Positions 12,248-31,900 of a stretch of DNA of 64,000 nucleotides are shown here, in pieces. The notes below the pieces were generated by a model, which was not told the DNA's origin, ran no database searches, and was given only the letters and a program-made list of their open reading frames with translations. The translations under genes were made by a program, and so were the position numbers. Numbering within the stretch: position 1 is the stretch's first letter; each line of letters starts with the position of its first letter. The stretch lies in contig NC_031495.1 of assembly GCF_000237925.1 (NCBI RefSeq), forward strand, positions 21,392,163 through 21,456,162, given 5' to 3'. This DNA comes from Schistosoma mansoni (lineage: Eukaryota > Platyhelminthes > Trematoda > Strigeidida > Schistosomatidae).

Positions 12248-15200
12248 TAAAATTTATAGCTTCTATTATCAACGCTAGTATTTATTTCTGATAGAATTTC
12301 GTTTATGATTGCTTTATTTAATTTGTATAAACATACATAACATATTCATGGTTTTTGTTTAAACTTTTAACTCATTCACTTGCACACCTGTTTTTCTAAC
12401 AACCATAATCATCCACGTATTTTAATATATACTTCATACTGTCTCGCTGTGCCTTTATTTTGCTAAGAGTAGTAAGGATGCAAAGAAGAATCAGTTACCG
12501 GAAAAAACCCACTTCACATTCAGTAAAAACTACTTCTCCAACTAATTAGATATCATAATTTGTTGATCGTAGTGTAACTAGATATGTTAACGATAGATTT
12601 TCTGTTAAATAGTCAAGATTTCTACCTGTTTTGTGTTCATTTAACTAGATGATTATGTCGGAGTATTTGCTGATGTTGTCTAGAAGGATAATGAAAGCCT
12701 CACGACTAAACCATCCATTTCAGAGAGCACTGCACCTCCGAAATCTTCATCCTGAGATAAAAGTACTCTCCATTTTATCCGTTTACGTTTGCTTCTAAGT
12801 TAGTTGATAATCCAGAGCAATATGGATTTTGTTTGAATAGGTAATTGACCTTGCATCGTATTTTGTTAAAGTTATGATTGATACGGTTATAGGTTACGAG
12901 TTACCTCCAGATGAAATATAGCACCAATTACTTGATAACAAGAATACTCGTTTTGTTTTATATAAAGTATTTCATCACAGTTGTTTGTCCCATATCCATA
13001 AGTATTCAGACGCTAGTTTAAAAGAAATCCCAGTAGCGAATTAAGAGGGTGGGACTTTTCAACGACTTATGGCTTATACGAAGGGAGTTACAAGTACTTA
13101 ATGTTGTATACAACTCTAAACTTGTACACTACGTTGTTTCATGGTTACTCTAATTATTAAACGTGGAAGTTCGTGGTATGAGAAGTTTAAAAATGGAAAA
13201 GTTACTTCGTGTGTGTTCACAAATTAAGGTCATTACTTGATACCTATCACTTAAGACTGGGAATATCTATGTTCAAATGAGAAATTTAGTTAACTTCAGC
13301 GAGGATGGTCCACCTAAAACCGTTCACAACATCACAAAACGACTTAGTTACTTGTATAAATTGTGCCAATAACGTAGAAACGATCTTTAATAAAATATTC
13401 TAGGATTATCTACGAAACTGGGGGGATTTAGTAGATCTGACAGATACTAGGTTCCCTAATTCGTTCACAGAACAGTCAAATAGTACACACACAGTTTTGA
13501 TTACTTTTTGCATCCTAATAGATTCGGTCGTAGTTAAATTTTTCGAAGGGCAACCTGTATAATCTAGTGATTAACGAGTACAAAAGTATCAGTAAAAGTT
13601 ACTAATACTCCCATCAACAGATTAAAACTAAGCCTTATGAGTAAAACTGTCATTTCCACAAGTTTCCAGATATCGACATCTTCGTAGATAGGAGCCATTG
13701 GACCTATTTTCTCTGAAATATTGGTTATGATGGTTAGAAACAGAAGACTTATTAGGATTTTTCTTAACAGGACTCTGGATATTTAAGTATTTTCAGTTCA
13801 CGAGCAGTGAATTCACCTTGTGAAGATGTGCAATTTTGGATTCGCCAGAGAGTGAGTCTAGAGAACTCACTAATATAACATTTGTGAGCAGTTTATTCAT
13901 CAGAGTCATAGAATGAAGTATACATCGGTGTACTTTTGTCCCAGCAGATTGTCCTTCTGTCTCATAATAGGATGAGATTAAATGTAATGCCTCTCTCTTA
14001 TCTTGTCGTTGATCAAATCCTTGGATAATATTGTAGGTATTATTTTTCTACAGCAGGTTGAATTCTCCTGTTTCCACTTTTTCTGATCCATCGCAGTTTC
14101 TGCACACTGCTTCAGGACTATAGTCCAGATGCTTTTAAAGCCTGGTGATTAGTTCAGTCACAGGGACCTCGGTTTTCATAATATAATCCCAGAAGTCAAG
14201 GATTGTGGTGGCTATATGTTCCCCTGCGTAAGTTTACGATTCAGTTGAGAAGCGAAATAGGCACTAAAAATCCGTGTTATTTCTGTAACAATAATTTAAT
14301 CTCAATTAAAAACAGGTTCAATGAACCATGCTAGTTTACGAGTAAGCCATCAGTGTATAAAGTCAGTGAGGGTTGGCTAGTATTCTGTTGATTAATTCTA
14401 ATTAAGCATACATTTTGTCGCTTTGTATCCTGGTTATGATTTTGTCTCTTGGTTCTTAAAAGGAACTACTGTCGGAATCTGTCAAAAAGGAGCCTGAATG
14501 TAACATAACAACCCGTATATATTTGTTGGTGAAAGCAGTTGATCTGCAGATACTATAAACATTGAACTTAATGCATAATTCACGCCAACTGCCGCCATTT
14601 CGATGTTTTGACGAGTGGTAGTTGGCTAGTTATATAAATCACATAGAACAATATATTTTTATACAGTTGGCTGAACCGTTGGTGAGTCAGTCAGTGGTAG
14701 TAACGGTCTCTCATCAGGTTTCTCCTTTGTTGTATATCTCGTATTGCTGCGTGTATACATATATTCGTTTCCTTCTCTTTGTTTGCAGTTATTATATTGT
14801 TGTTTACAGCTTCTAAATTGTGGCCAACTTTTTGTTTATGTTGGAGTTTTTATCACCATTTCACTTTCGACTTACTTTTCATTTTAATTTCCGGTGGCCA
14901 TCATATTGCGCAACCGCTTTTCGAGTGGATCCCATTTAATTTAATGAATCTACCACTAATGAGATTAATCAAATTCTGTATGCTGAATATTAGTACCTAC
15001 AACTTTTCAATTCATATTTTAGTAGTCGTGTATGTGCCAGTAGTCATGTCTGAGAAAATTCCGTGTGCGCAGTCGAGTGTAATGTATTTGATGTTCAAAT
15101 TAATTGAGAAGTAATCTACGAGGGAATCATAAATAAGTATAAATATCACAGTTCGCAATTTAATGTTCTAAGTTTTAGATAGGTTGATTATATTTAAAAA

Positions 15201-15689
15201 TTGACTACCCATTTTAGATGTATTCCACTGGAAGGATTTTTATGCTTTTTAGACAACAAGTTTCTTAGTTTTAAGGATCGTTTTATTAGTTGCCAAGTAT
15301 TTACTTCATAGCTTTCATTTTATTCACTTAACGTTCAGAAATTGGTCTCACAAGTTTGCTGTTGCAACAGTAATTATATTGGTTCCGTTATATGTTCCTT
15401 ATCCTGTGCAGATATTTATTCATTTAGTACCACCCATATTCATTGCTTTATAAAAACTTTCATGCCACTATACAGAACTTCTCGTCTATTTACGATTCAA
15501 TATACTCCGCTGAGGTTCTTTACTGTATTTTCTCCAGTCTAGGCCCGTTAGAAATATCTGGAATTTCGGGTTTTACCATCACTATCTCCCGCTGGTGATC
15601 TTACATGGATCTTTTTGACTGGAAGCTGGTCTCTTGACAAATTAAGTCTAACCCCGATGGCTTTCCATCCGTCGTCGATGAGGTTCGAC
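12248..15689. other. Intergenic stretch between ASTE1 and PSMC2, mostly unrecognised
   Basis: This region is between convergently arranged genes. Short ORFs such as 14622-14816 and 14779-15114 have no recognisable motif and no splice-supported extension. A dispersed repeat is noted separately near 12650. Confidence 0.4.
12640..12765 (+). repeat. Dispersed repeat family D, copy 1
   Basis: The segment with TTGCTGATG, TTGTCTAGAAG, GAAAGC-TCACG and TAAACCATC shares order and spacing with 59195-59310. The similarity is patchy and judged by eye, so this is an old dispersed repeat of unknown class. Confidence 0.45.
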
Positions 15690-16060
15690 CTGCAATGAGG
15701 ACCTGACGTTGGTCATTATCCACTGATCAATCAATTACAAATACAGATCAGTCCTACAGGAGGTCAGCTACGGCCCGGATAGCTCAATGTTAACGTCTCT
15801 GACTGTGAAACTGGATGACACGAGTTGAATCCGTCGGGGAACATCAGCTCCCTCAAAATTACAGGTACACCTTGCTGATGACGAGTACCAAGTAGCACGA
15901 AACCCCCAACCACCATCTTATCTCAACATAGTGTAGGCAATGTCGAGTCACCCAGACTAGGGGCCACATCGCAACTTGGTCGATAGAATTGGATCTACAC
16001 CAAGAAGGACCTGACATACATGACATTGACCACCACCCAGTGACCAATCAATTGTAAATT
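15690..16060 (+). repeat. tRNA-derived SINE-like element with Pol III-like boxes
   Basis: An A-box-like TAGCTCAATGTTA starts at 15780. A B-box-like GAGTTGAATCC lies at 15822-15832, giving tRNA-like spacing. Another B-box-like GGTTCGACC occurs at 15682-15690. The unit is flanked by related direct segments, GGACCTGACRT...CAATCAATTRYAAAT, at about 15699-15742 and 16007-16059. These may be internal duplications rather than target duplications. It is not an intact tRNA: no cloverleaf could be drawn by eye. Confidence 0.5.
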
Positions 16061-17007
16061 ATCCATCTTGTGTCGATTACGCACTCAACCCACTGTACGA
16101 TTAAAATCCAAGCTAGCTGTTTATTGAGTCATCCTGCGAATTTTCTGTCATCATTCCTAGATTTAACTTATGTTAGATCAAATCATCTGTCCAGGAATGT
16201 CTTAGGATGTTTGTTTCTCGATTTGTATGAAGAATCACACCGATACTTACGAAACAATATCGTTTTTGACGTCAAATGTCGGCTGCCGAGCAAACGGAAT
16301 CGAATGAAACAAGGTCATTATTAGTATTACTGTAGTGAACAGAACACGACTGTGGACAATCGAATGTATTTAAGCAAAAATTACAGACTATCTCAGTAAA
16401 TTCTGAAAACCATACAATGGACAGCTAATTTGCAAATTAACACCCAGTAGTCTCAATCTTCTCTGTTTCTTCTTTAATTCCATTGTTCGTGCATTTTCCT
16501 ACCGATTGCGCTTCGTTTCAGTTCTTTCCTCATCGGTCTTCTGCCAAAATACATTCTATGTCTGACCAACACCATATACTACTTATATGGATATAAGTAG
16601 ATCACACCACATTACTAGTGCAGGGAATTGAACACCTACTTAAACACCATGGACACCACTTGACAACAGCTAAAAAAGGAAACCTAGGGCAGCTTTTTTC
16701 GAAGACTGTCTGTAGAAGGCATATTGTCAAGTGGAGGTAGCAAGCTCAATTGAGTAGTCCGATGATACAATGGGATGAATCATAGGTAATTTAAAAAATT
16801 AGGTCCATAAACGTTTGGACGAATTTGCAGATGCATCAAATTTTCGAAAATCCACTATATATTTATGTCCGTCACTTTTACATCAATGATTCATTGTTGT
16901 CCTCACTTTGAGAGGTATATTGAAATTACTTCTCCCTTACAGATTGCTCAGACCGCGCTACCACAGCATATTCAAAGTGAAAGTATATTCTCCTGATTCT
17001 GATCTTA

Positions 17008-17091
17008 TATAATGTCGGAAGCGGTAGGCACTAGTAACTTCTGATTTGAAGGCTCATTAGTTGGTTAGATGAATAAGTATCGTTGAGCAGT
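17008..17091 (+). repeat. Direct repeat family E, copy 1
   Basis: About 84 bp, nearly identical to 20574-20657. Both read TATAATGTCGGAARCGGTAG, then CACTAGTAACTTCTGATTTG, and end at GTTGAGCAGT. Copy 1 is just outside PSMC2 and copy 2 is in its longest intron. The class is unknown. Confidence 0.75.
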
Positions 17092-17527
17092 TAGTTTTCC
17101 TAATGTTATTCAAACTGATGCGCTGTCAAATGAAAGACTAAACCTTGTGCATAAAAGCATACACGGTCCCATTCCATCCCCTTTCTAGTTTCGATAATTA
17201 TCGATCAGTTGCTATTACTTCCAAATTTCCAGTTATAAATTAGCTGTAACCATATAATTCATTCATGATTCTCTTCAATTATATCAAAACCAGCTTTATA
17301 TTGAAATAAGCTTATCGGTCATTACATCACATCCCCATTGATTATCACGAACGATTTCCAATGCAGTTCTTTACTCAGTGGACAAGCTGCCTATAATAGA
17401 AAGTCATCTACCACAAGTGCTTATTCGGTAAAATTGTAACACCTAATAATGGAAAATTTAAAAATGATTGTTTTTCTCTTAAAATACTTAAAGGACAAGA
17501 TATAAGGGAAATTATTTATAGTTGGGA

Positions 17528-17533
17528 TTTATT
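17528..17533 (-). terminator. Poly(A) signal of PSMC2
   Basis: AATAAA on the minus strand, 20 nt past the PSMC2 stop codon. This implies a very short 3' UTR. Confidence 0.5.
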
Positions 17534-17552
17534 TAAAGTAAATGATGTTGAG

Positions 17553-23966
<6,414 letters not shown>

Positions 23967-24168
23967 TTGCTGTGTAATGAAGTGAATCAAAGTAACCACC
24001 ACAGTACAAAGCTCAATTTCAGACTCAAAATGGTTCAAATAGTTGTGGATGGAATAGAAGAAGCTTTCGCTTAACGGGCTTCCGTGTCTAGTAGCAGTGG
24101 ATCACCAATACCTCCAGGCAAGAACCTAGGTATATTAACGATAATAGAGGAAAAAAGAAATTGGTAAA

Positions 24169-24580
24169 TCATAGTAATATGTTATCCTCAGTCCTTAAGA
24201 ATAGGTCAAATTTCCTCTTAAAGGACTCCTGCGAAGTCGCTTGGACTAACTCAGTCGGCGGCGAATTCCGGCATTTGACAATTCTTACGGAGTAGAAGTT
24301 GTGTCTACAGTCTGTTCTGCTATGTTGGGTCTCCAGTTTCTGAGTGTTACCCCTTAGGTTAGTATTGTGACTAAGCTTAAGTAGATGTTTAAGGGGATTA
24401 CCAGAAGTGTTAAGGATACTGTAAGTCATAAGAAGGTCACCTCTAAGACGCCTGTACTCTAACGGGTAAAGGCTAAGTGATTGGAGGCGCTCTTCATAAT
24501 GTTTGAATTTGAGTCCCCGAACTGATTTCGTGGCTAGACGTAAAAAATTCGCGAAAAAAGGTATATCACAATATATAAAA
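24169..24580 (-). mobile_element. CR1/jockey-type LINE fragment, RT C-terminal region
   Basis: A minus-strand ORF contains [38 protein letters not shown] followed by [20 protein letters not shown] and a tail rich in conserved HSRTDCR, NFYSVRI and [11 protein letters not shown]. This is the C-terminal 'thumb' region seen in CR1/jockey LINE polymerases. The first 20 or so residues of the ORF are probably not part of it. The upstream polymerase core is not continuous with it, so this is a fragment. It lies about 200 bp upstream of the PSMC2 start codon. Confidence 0.8.
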
Positions 24581-24874
24581 TTCAAATAAAGAATAACAAT
24601 GAATAATAATATTCCAAAATGGAACAGACTCACAGTATATTGACTTGGTGTACCAGATCACGTCGGTCTCACCAATGATGATGCAACGGATATTCTAGTT
24701 TTACAACTGGATACCAGTAGCACCTTCTATGTTCGATCGTTCCCAGTCAGATAGAAATCAGAAGTCAGACGAGAAGAGGCAGGAAAGATATATTTGATTC
24801 GTTACCAATATATCGAGGACCTTTTCTATAAGCTGGCTAATGAAACGTAGGAGCTGTGTCCCACGCCGAGTCGA

Positions 24875-25005
24875 AACGTGATCTGGTGCGGATGCATGAC
24901 CGAAAGCCTTCAGCTAAACAAGTCCACTTAAACAACGTGGTCAGCATCCAATGTCGAACACTTAATGAGCTATTGATTTTGGGGAATTATTTACAGCTAC
25001 ATGCG
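24875..25005 (+). repeat. Dispersed repeat family F, copy 1
   Basis: Shares CGTGATCTGG, a CGAAAGC/CGAGAAGC-TCAGCTA segment and GAGCTATTGATTTTG/GAACTATTTATTTTG plus ATTTACAGCTA with 34795-34922 in the same order. The class is unknown. Confidence 0.55.
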
Positions 25006-25639
25006 CCTCAATCTTACCAGTGCTCAAACTTTGCTCGGTAGTGGGGGAGGGGTAAAAAGCTGTTAGTTTCTGGGATTTCCCCTCCAGTATTTACAATAAG
25101 AGTTCACTTACCCTACATCATTCCTCTCAATCTGTTGTAATGTGGAGATCCAATCCCTCTTTGAATGTATCAACAGGTACTGAGATGACGTGTTATTGTG
25201 TGGAATTCCAGTAATCCACTGTTCGCTGTGAAAAACGGAACTCTAAACGTTAACGATTTGATCTCGGCTTTTGAACTTCACCAGAATGCACTGTCAGATA
25301 ATCATTCACACATGGGAGGAAAAGATAAGTCACATTAATACCAAGATTATCGTTCATATACGATAAACCAGTATTTGACCAGTTTCAGTTTCCGAAAAAA
25401 CAGAAGGTTGACTATAGTGTTCTATCAGTTGGTCCAACTTTCTTTCAGAAGCATTGACTGATGGAGCTTCAGTTACGTGTTGAGCTAACGAATTCTATTC
25501 CTTGATTATTTGATGGGAAAGTCGATGGTCATATGACAAGTAATTTATTCTATGCTTGTGAACTTTTTCGGAGCGTACTAGTAAATGCTCCATTCTGTCC
25601 ATGTCTCGTAACTGTTTTGAAGATAAGACCTACTGCTAT

Positions 25640-25900
25640 GGCGTTTCAATATTTTAGTAATCTACCTTGTGCTACAGATATGCTTGAGGGATTCAAAACA
25701 AAATTTGATAGTTTTTCCAGTAACCTAGGGTTCATTTCATCAGTTCCCGTGGGTTTACCTATATCAGACTTATTTAGCAGACCAAAGACATCGGGTTCTT
25801 CAATGGTCACAGTGTGCAGAGTATGTGTGAGAGGGTTTGTATAAACTGAAGGGGATGACATCTCTACGACACACACGCTGCTACAGTAATTCCAGGATAC
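25640..25900 (-). mobile_element. Second CR1-type LINE fragment, start of RT domain
   Basis: Minus-strand frame with DVFGLLNKSDIGKPTGTDEM, NPRLLEKLSNFV and GRLLKYWNAIAVGLIFKT. This is the segment that opens the RT domain of CR1-like LINEs (K..GPDG..P..L...., then W..A...PIFK). The same segment occurs again upstream at about 26700-26880, so at least two LINE copies are stacked here. Confidence 0.7.
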
Positions 25901-28055
25901 TTATGAATGGCCCACAAGACTATTAAGCCTTTGCCGGCGGCAGTCTTGCAGTTACTCGTAGTTTTGAGGTTGCTGCCCATTGTGACTACTAGATCATTAC
26001 TTTAAGTAACACAACTCCACATGCTGTGTAGTGATATGAATTGTCCCAGTTATTTATTTACATCACCGCACTCTTGTTAGAGTTAACTTTTAATGACCGT
26101 CAACCCATCCATACAGCTAGTTAATTCAGGTCACTCTGCAATATTATTCTCTCTGACACACTGTGTATGGGTCTCCCAAGCTCTATGTCATCTGCAAAGG
26201 GCATAACAAATGACTTTGTTACGGTTGGTAAGTCATTTGCAAAAATCTTTTATAAAAGTAAGACTGAGAGTTGTACCTTGACAAACTTCATTTTTTGTAG
26301 ATTCCCATGCCAATGAAGCCTTATTATCTCCTATCATTAGGAAAATCACTTGTCCAGCCTATGATTTCATAATAGTTCCCTAAACTTTCCAGCTTAAATT
26401 TAGGGCTCGGATGAGAGACTTTGTCAAAGGCTTTAGTTAGGTCTATTAAAATTGCATCTGCAAGAATATTTCTATCTCTTGCTGCAGCCAAATCCTTTCT
26501 TACAACGAGCAGATTTATCGAGCACGATGGGTCTTTCTTAAAATCATGTTATCCCCAGAATATAAAGTCATGGCCTTTCACGTAGTTTAAAATAGCCATC
26601 CGAGTAATCTTTTACATTGGTTTGGCAACTATACTGGTTCGACTAACCGATCAATAGTTACTAACCCAGTCTCCCCGTCTTATAAACCTTACGGATTACT
26701 GAGTCTCCCCAGTCTCTAGGCAGCCTAGACTGCCGCAAAACATACATAAATTATGATCAAAGGTTCAGCCATCACACGTGACAGGGCCTTCATAATCCCT
26801 GGACGAATGTCTTCAAGACCACTGGAATTACCTGGTTTGAGACGAAATCGTAGGAGAGTTTCTTTCTTAATAACTACGGGATCCATCGACGAGCTGGCAT
26901 CGCCAGAATTATCGGCCTGTTACCGTCGCCGGTAAAAAAACACCACTAAAATATACTGATAATGCTTCGGTTTTCGTAACATCATTTCTTGCCAATATCA
27001 ACAAGTTTTTTCGTAGCAAATGTTGCGGGATTCCATCACATCTCTGAGTTCGCCTATTCATATACGAGAATGACTTTTTCGGACTATTTTCACAATCCAT
27101 GACCAACTGCCTTTCATATGAATGTCTAAACTTCCGAAACTCTTTCCAACCGTTTTTAATTTTACAATAAATGAATCTGTACTGTTCAGAGCCTGTAGAT
27201 ATAAACATACTCCAATGGACTTTCCTACGTCTAAGAATTTTATTGACCTGTTTGGTTATTCATGATGGAGAGTCTTGGGTTCTACATGTTACTATGCATG
27301 ATGTAAACGGGGACGTAACTAAGCTAAACATATCTTTAAATGTATGCCATGCCCCTTTAATTGACGAGCTAGTATTTACTGACCAGTCTGTTGTCGCATC
27401 GCATTCCTAAATGGCTTATATGTTTGCTACCCACATATGTGGGAGAAGTTTGGCCTGATCCCATGTTACTTTACAAGCTCTAAGCATGAATGGCAAGACG
27501 ATATGATCGCTATTCGCTAGAGGTTCGAGAATATTTAGAATGGCAACACGCTCGGCCACACGAGTGATTACTATGTCTTACAAAGAAGGTCCTTATTTCT
27601 GATCAAAACGTGTGGGTTCGAATACACGCTGCACCAAAGCATGCTTCATTACTGTTATCAGAAGCCTACCATCGGAAGAGTTAAAATTAAATATCAGGAG
27701 TCTGTTATTTTTACTCCATAGCTGTGTGTGCTACAAAAGAAAGTCATTAACTGGACGGATTGGGCTAAAATTGGTGAAAACGAGAGTAAATACACAATCT
27801 TCAAAGGTGAGTTCACAGCTAATGACTTCACTAGTCCCACCATCATGAGATTTACGAACAAAGGAACGGATTTTTATGGCTTTAGCTATATGTATAGGCA
27901 CTCCGTTCCTTTCCTGGATTTCTTCCTATCGCTTCTTAGGAAGTCGAACCCCGATAATTCGTCCAATAACACTCGTGATTCATGGAATATGTTTACTAGA
28001 CTACTAGCATTTGTATGTAAAACTCCTGAAGAGAACGACCTGCCATACTGACTTA
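25900..28055 (-). mobile_element. Decayed CR1-type LINE: endonuclease, linker and RT core
   Basis: Order on the minus strand fits one element. Positions 28055-27400 give an endonuclease-like stretch (ASSLVNIFHESRVLLDELS). Positions 27208-26909 give WKEFRKFRHSYERQLVMDC, SPKKSFSYMNRR and VTKTEALSVYFSGVF. Positions 26880-26700 give PGNSSGLEDIRPGIMKALS. Positions 26413-26443 give RT motif A DLTKAFDKV. Positions 26263-26280 give QGTTLS, and 26175-26199 give the catalytic FADDIELG. Frameshifts and stops separate these blocks, so it cannot be active. It lies between PSMC2 and the LTR-like repeat. Confidence 0.82.
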
Positions 28056-28680
28056 GATAGCGTTCGATCCCAAGGTCTGACTGCTTAGAAACCCACTAAG
28101 TTTAGATTTTCTTCACTACTCCGTCGACAGGTGCCACCCTCCTTTCTATCCTATCTTCTAGAAACTCATCAGGTCGGAATTTAGCGTTATCGTGACTTCA
28201 AGCACCAGTTAATAAAAGATCTCGTGGTTCCTCCCAGACTAAGACTAACTTAGCTAGTCTATCTGATCGGGGTTCAACAGTTTATTAGATCCTCTTATCT
28301 ATTCGTATCAATTATTCGACCCGGACTCCTGTAGAGTTGTCTATTAAGATGTTGGGAATGGATCACCCAACCTTTTTCGGATCATGCACATGTCTAAATT
28401 TTGGATCAGAGTAGCTCAATTCTAGAAAGTTGCTTGCTGTAAGTGTCGCATAAGATTAACCTTGGTTACTCAAAGGTGTGCTTCATTTTTTATTCGCTTA
28501 TGAACACCTAAGGATAAAACGTTAAATTAATATGTCCTCAAACCTTTTCATGACGAGTTCATAAGCATTTAAGTTATATTGGCCTATGAACGCTGTATGT
28601 GTGTTGGTATCTCATCTGAGATAGTAATTCAGAAGAACAACACTTTGCATTTCTTACTGACTGTTTATGCTTTCTGTCTC

Positions 28681-28922
28681 TGTTAGCGGAACATAAATTG
28701 AATTAAAGCATGTCACTGCACGCTGATTGGCTAATTCCTATCCAATCAGCTCTAGCTGATGCTCCAAGAGGACTCTAGAATCTTCTCATGGAAAGTCTAT
28801 AAATATGCTAACGTATTTCTTATTGCGCTTCTTACTTCATCTACCCCTTGTTTTTCGGAATATAATTTCTTCCCTGTTCAACCGTGTTTTGATTTGGGGA
28901 CTTGTCGAGTGTTTGGTGTTCA
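28681..28922 (+). repeat. LTR-like interspersed repeat, copy 2
   Basis: Second copy of the repeat at 3062-3314. It starts TGTTAGCGG and ends GTTTGGTGTTCA, with the CCAATCAG box and TATAAATATGCTAACG in the same order. No RTE sequence flanks this copy, which shows the repeat is independent of the RTE element. Confidence 0.6.
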
Positions 28923-31900
28923 AGAATAATAAGCAATAGGAATAGCTTGGTCGTAATAAGGAATATTATAAAACAGTCACAAAAGTCTCCCACACTTTGT
29001 TCGTGGATGTGATAATCGTATCCGTTAGTTTTGTGGATTGAATTTATTCATAGATCCTAGGTCCAGTCGATAGCACCACTACGCATTGTAGTATATTAGA
29101 TTATCCATGTACTTCTTTTCAAATAGTCTACAATCAGACGAAACATGTGACAGATAAATTCGATGTTGTATGCAGGTACATATGCTCTCGTCAGGAGAGT
29201 CGGATGATTGTTATAAATTCACACCTAAAATACGCTCTAGGTGCCACAGGAATTAAGGCAAATTTTTGATTAAATCTCCCAAATTTTCTGAAGGGAAATC
29301 ATTCAGGGTATGCGATTTAATAGCTATGGAATAAGAACGGGAAAAGACATCCAACAAATCACAAATGGTGGTATCTAGGCCAGTAATCGAGGTGCAATTC
29401 AGGGACCCTCTAAAGGGTGCGAGTTGCATGGATAGGATTTACATTCATCCAACGTTTTTTAGTAGGTCGGATGACTTCGGGATGTTTGTTACACACTTTA
29501 GTTTGCAACACGAGAAGCAAGTAGCCACTCTTTAAATCAGACCTTCTACCACTCAATTTTGGATTTGTGATGCAAAATAAGGGACTGAATAACTATATCT
29601 TCCATAATACTTTAATGTTAATAGGAGGTTATCTTATCCATTCAGCTTTCGTGGCTAAATCCTCCCATAGTTAACTTCATTAGTAATGTTATTTCAATGA
29701 CTTGAAAACTGATGTGCTAGTTCAGCAATCGAAAAACATTAAGCAGCCTTATGGACAATCGTTGTAACATACTTAGTATTCGACATCAACGTATTCGCTA
29801 TAGGTGACGAACACCATCTATCTGTTACTCAGAATTATTCTGTAGTTACATATTCTTATGTTATTGTACGATGTAGTATATGGGTTTTCTTGTGGGTGTC
29901 TTGAATTTACCTTCTAATCAGGGCTAAATGGTGCCTTCACTTTGGTATACCTTATCCAGAGGCGCGAACAAGTGCTGATGTACTTGTGCACGTATTCAAT
30001 ACGTTATTATTCTCGAGTGTGAAAAAATCATCAGGCTCCTAGCAAAAATATCTTTGCTCTCCCGAAAACCAGTTCAACTGATGAACACTGGGAACTGGTT
30101 TTAACAGATGCTATTATTACAAACGCAACTACTGTTAGGAACTCTTTCCACTGAGTGATGTTTGAGTGAAATGTTGAAGTGCCTTGTAACCGACGATGGA
30201 AACGTTCTAACAATCCATTAGCTCAAAAGATACGCGTTTTGCAACGAATATTTTTGGTCACAGGGAAGCTCCTCTGTCAATTTTTACCGCGATAGGTTTA
30301 CCAAAAGTGGTCCTTCAGTTCTGAATAAACGCTTAGGCCACTGTTTTAACTGTAATATCATTTCTTGGTGCGGCTACTGCAAGCCTCATGATCGTTTTTA
30401 TGCGTGTAAATAAGTAATTAAGACGATTGTTAAGCAGTATGTGATATAGTGACGTCTACTGGTAACCACACGCTCCTTGAAGCTGAACAGTAAAGGTCAA
30501 CGCGGGAACACCAAACGTGGACAGCTTGACTGGATCAGACAAGGATGGCCATTACATGTACTCTCCTGTTTTTTACACTGAATATATTATTCTACTGCTA
30601 TATCAACTGGATTCTGTAATGGTTATCTAACATGCGCACTACTGACTACCACGATAAGCACGTCAGTGCGAAAATGATGTGATTTCTACGTAAGATCTAT
30701 ACCATAAGAGCTATACCATTTCAAGTCCATAACATTTTATGAGTTCTATTATTCCAGTGACACAGCATGTCTGCATGAATGTAGACTATGATGGCATTTG
30801 ACTGCGAGAAAACTCTGATGAGTCAAGGCACATATCGGTTAACCTTATACTATTGACAGGTCAAGACTCCCTAACTCATACGCGTACATTACTCTGCAAA
30901 CCTGATCATACGTTTCTACTATCTATTAGTTTGGGGGTGATTTTTGCTCCAGGATGAAACAAAGTATGAAGATTACCAATTATTAATCTTCTTACACTTT
31001 TGCAGACGAAAGGTCAAGGCGTCGTTTCGTTCTTATAACAAAAGATCAACATAATAGCAGTGTAGCAATCAGCCAATCAGAATCTCTACCTGTGACTTTT
31101 CATTTTCGCGACATTTCTAGTAAAACTTCTAATCAAACGCTGATTGGATAAAATGTTTCTTAATGTTTCCTGAGCTTGTCATGTCTATTGAGGGAAATTT
31201 TCAGGGTCATCTGAACGATAATTCAAGGTGAAATCGCGGATTTATTTGGGAACTGAAGGGGGGCAGAGCATTAAACTAGATGTCGAATTCTCTCAGATAT
31301 AATTTTCGGTTTCGTGAAGCATAGCTGTAGTTGAACAAACCAGAACTCAGGGTCACTACGATGGAACTCTGAAATTCTTTATTTCATAGTCACAAGAGTT
31401 TCTACCTCAAAAAGTGACGGGTTATGTCTGTTTTCCTGATTTTCGCTCAGTAATGATTCTAACTGCTAACTGTATATCAAGGTTATCATTATGTCATATG
31501 CAAGGAAAAAACTACTGCATGCACTAGTCAAACGGTTATCATTGGTTCGTCATAACTAGTCATCACTGTTCTGACAGCATTACCAAGCAGCTCGGTGTCT
31601 ACTGGTCAACCCCATAACATAGCAATAGTTGAGCTTGATGGATGATCTGGCCCATATTAGTTACTTTGAATGGGTTTGTTTGGATGCCGTTCATAGTCCC
31701 AAAGGCTTCAGAATTTGAAAGACATATCAGCGAATTCATAAGCTTTGCATACGGCAAGAATCACACATCAGAATGAGGAGTTTTCTCACCGCGACAATCT
31801 CTTACCAGAGTTGACGATTGTTTGAGTCAGCACGGTGGGACCGAATCTTAACAAGGTCAGATAACAAGCTGAATGTTCTCTACCTTTTACTACAGATTAC

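Noticed and set aside
14622-15114. Two overlapping plus-strand ORFs in the ASTE1-PSMC2 gap
   Set aside because: Hydrophobic, low-complexity translations typical of AT-rich DNA, with no motif, splice support or repeat relation.
30810-30850. CTGATGAG on the plus strand as a hammerhead core
   Set aside because: No GAAA core segment and no helix II complement follow at the right distance.
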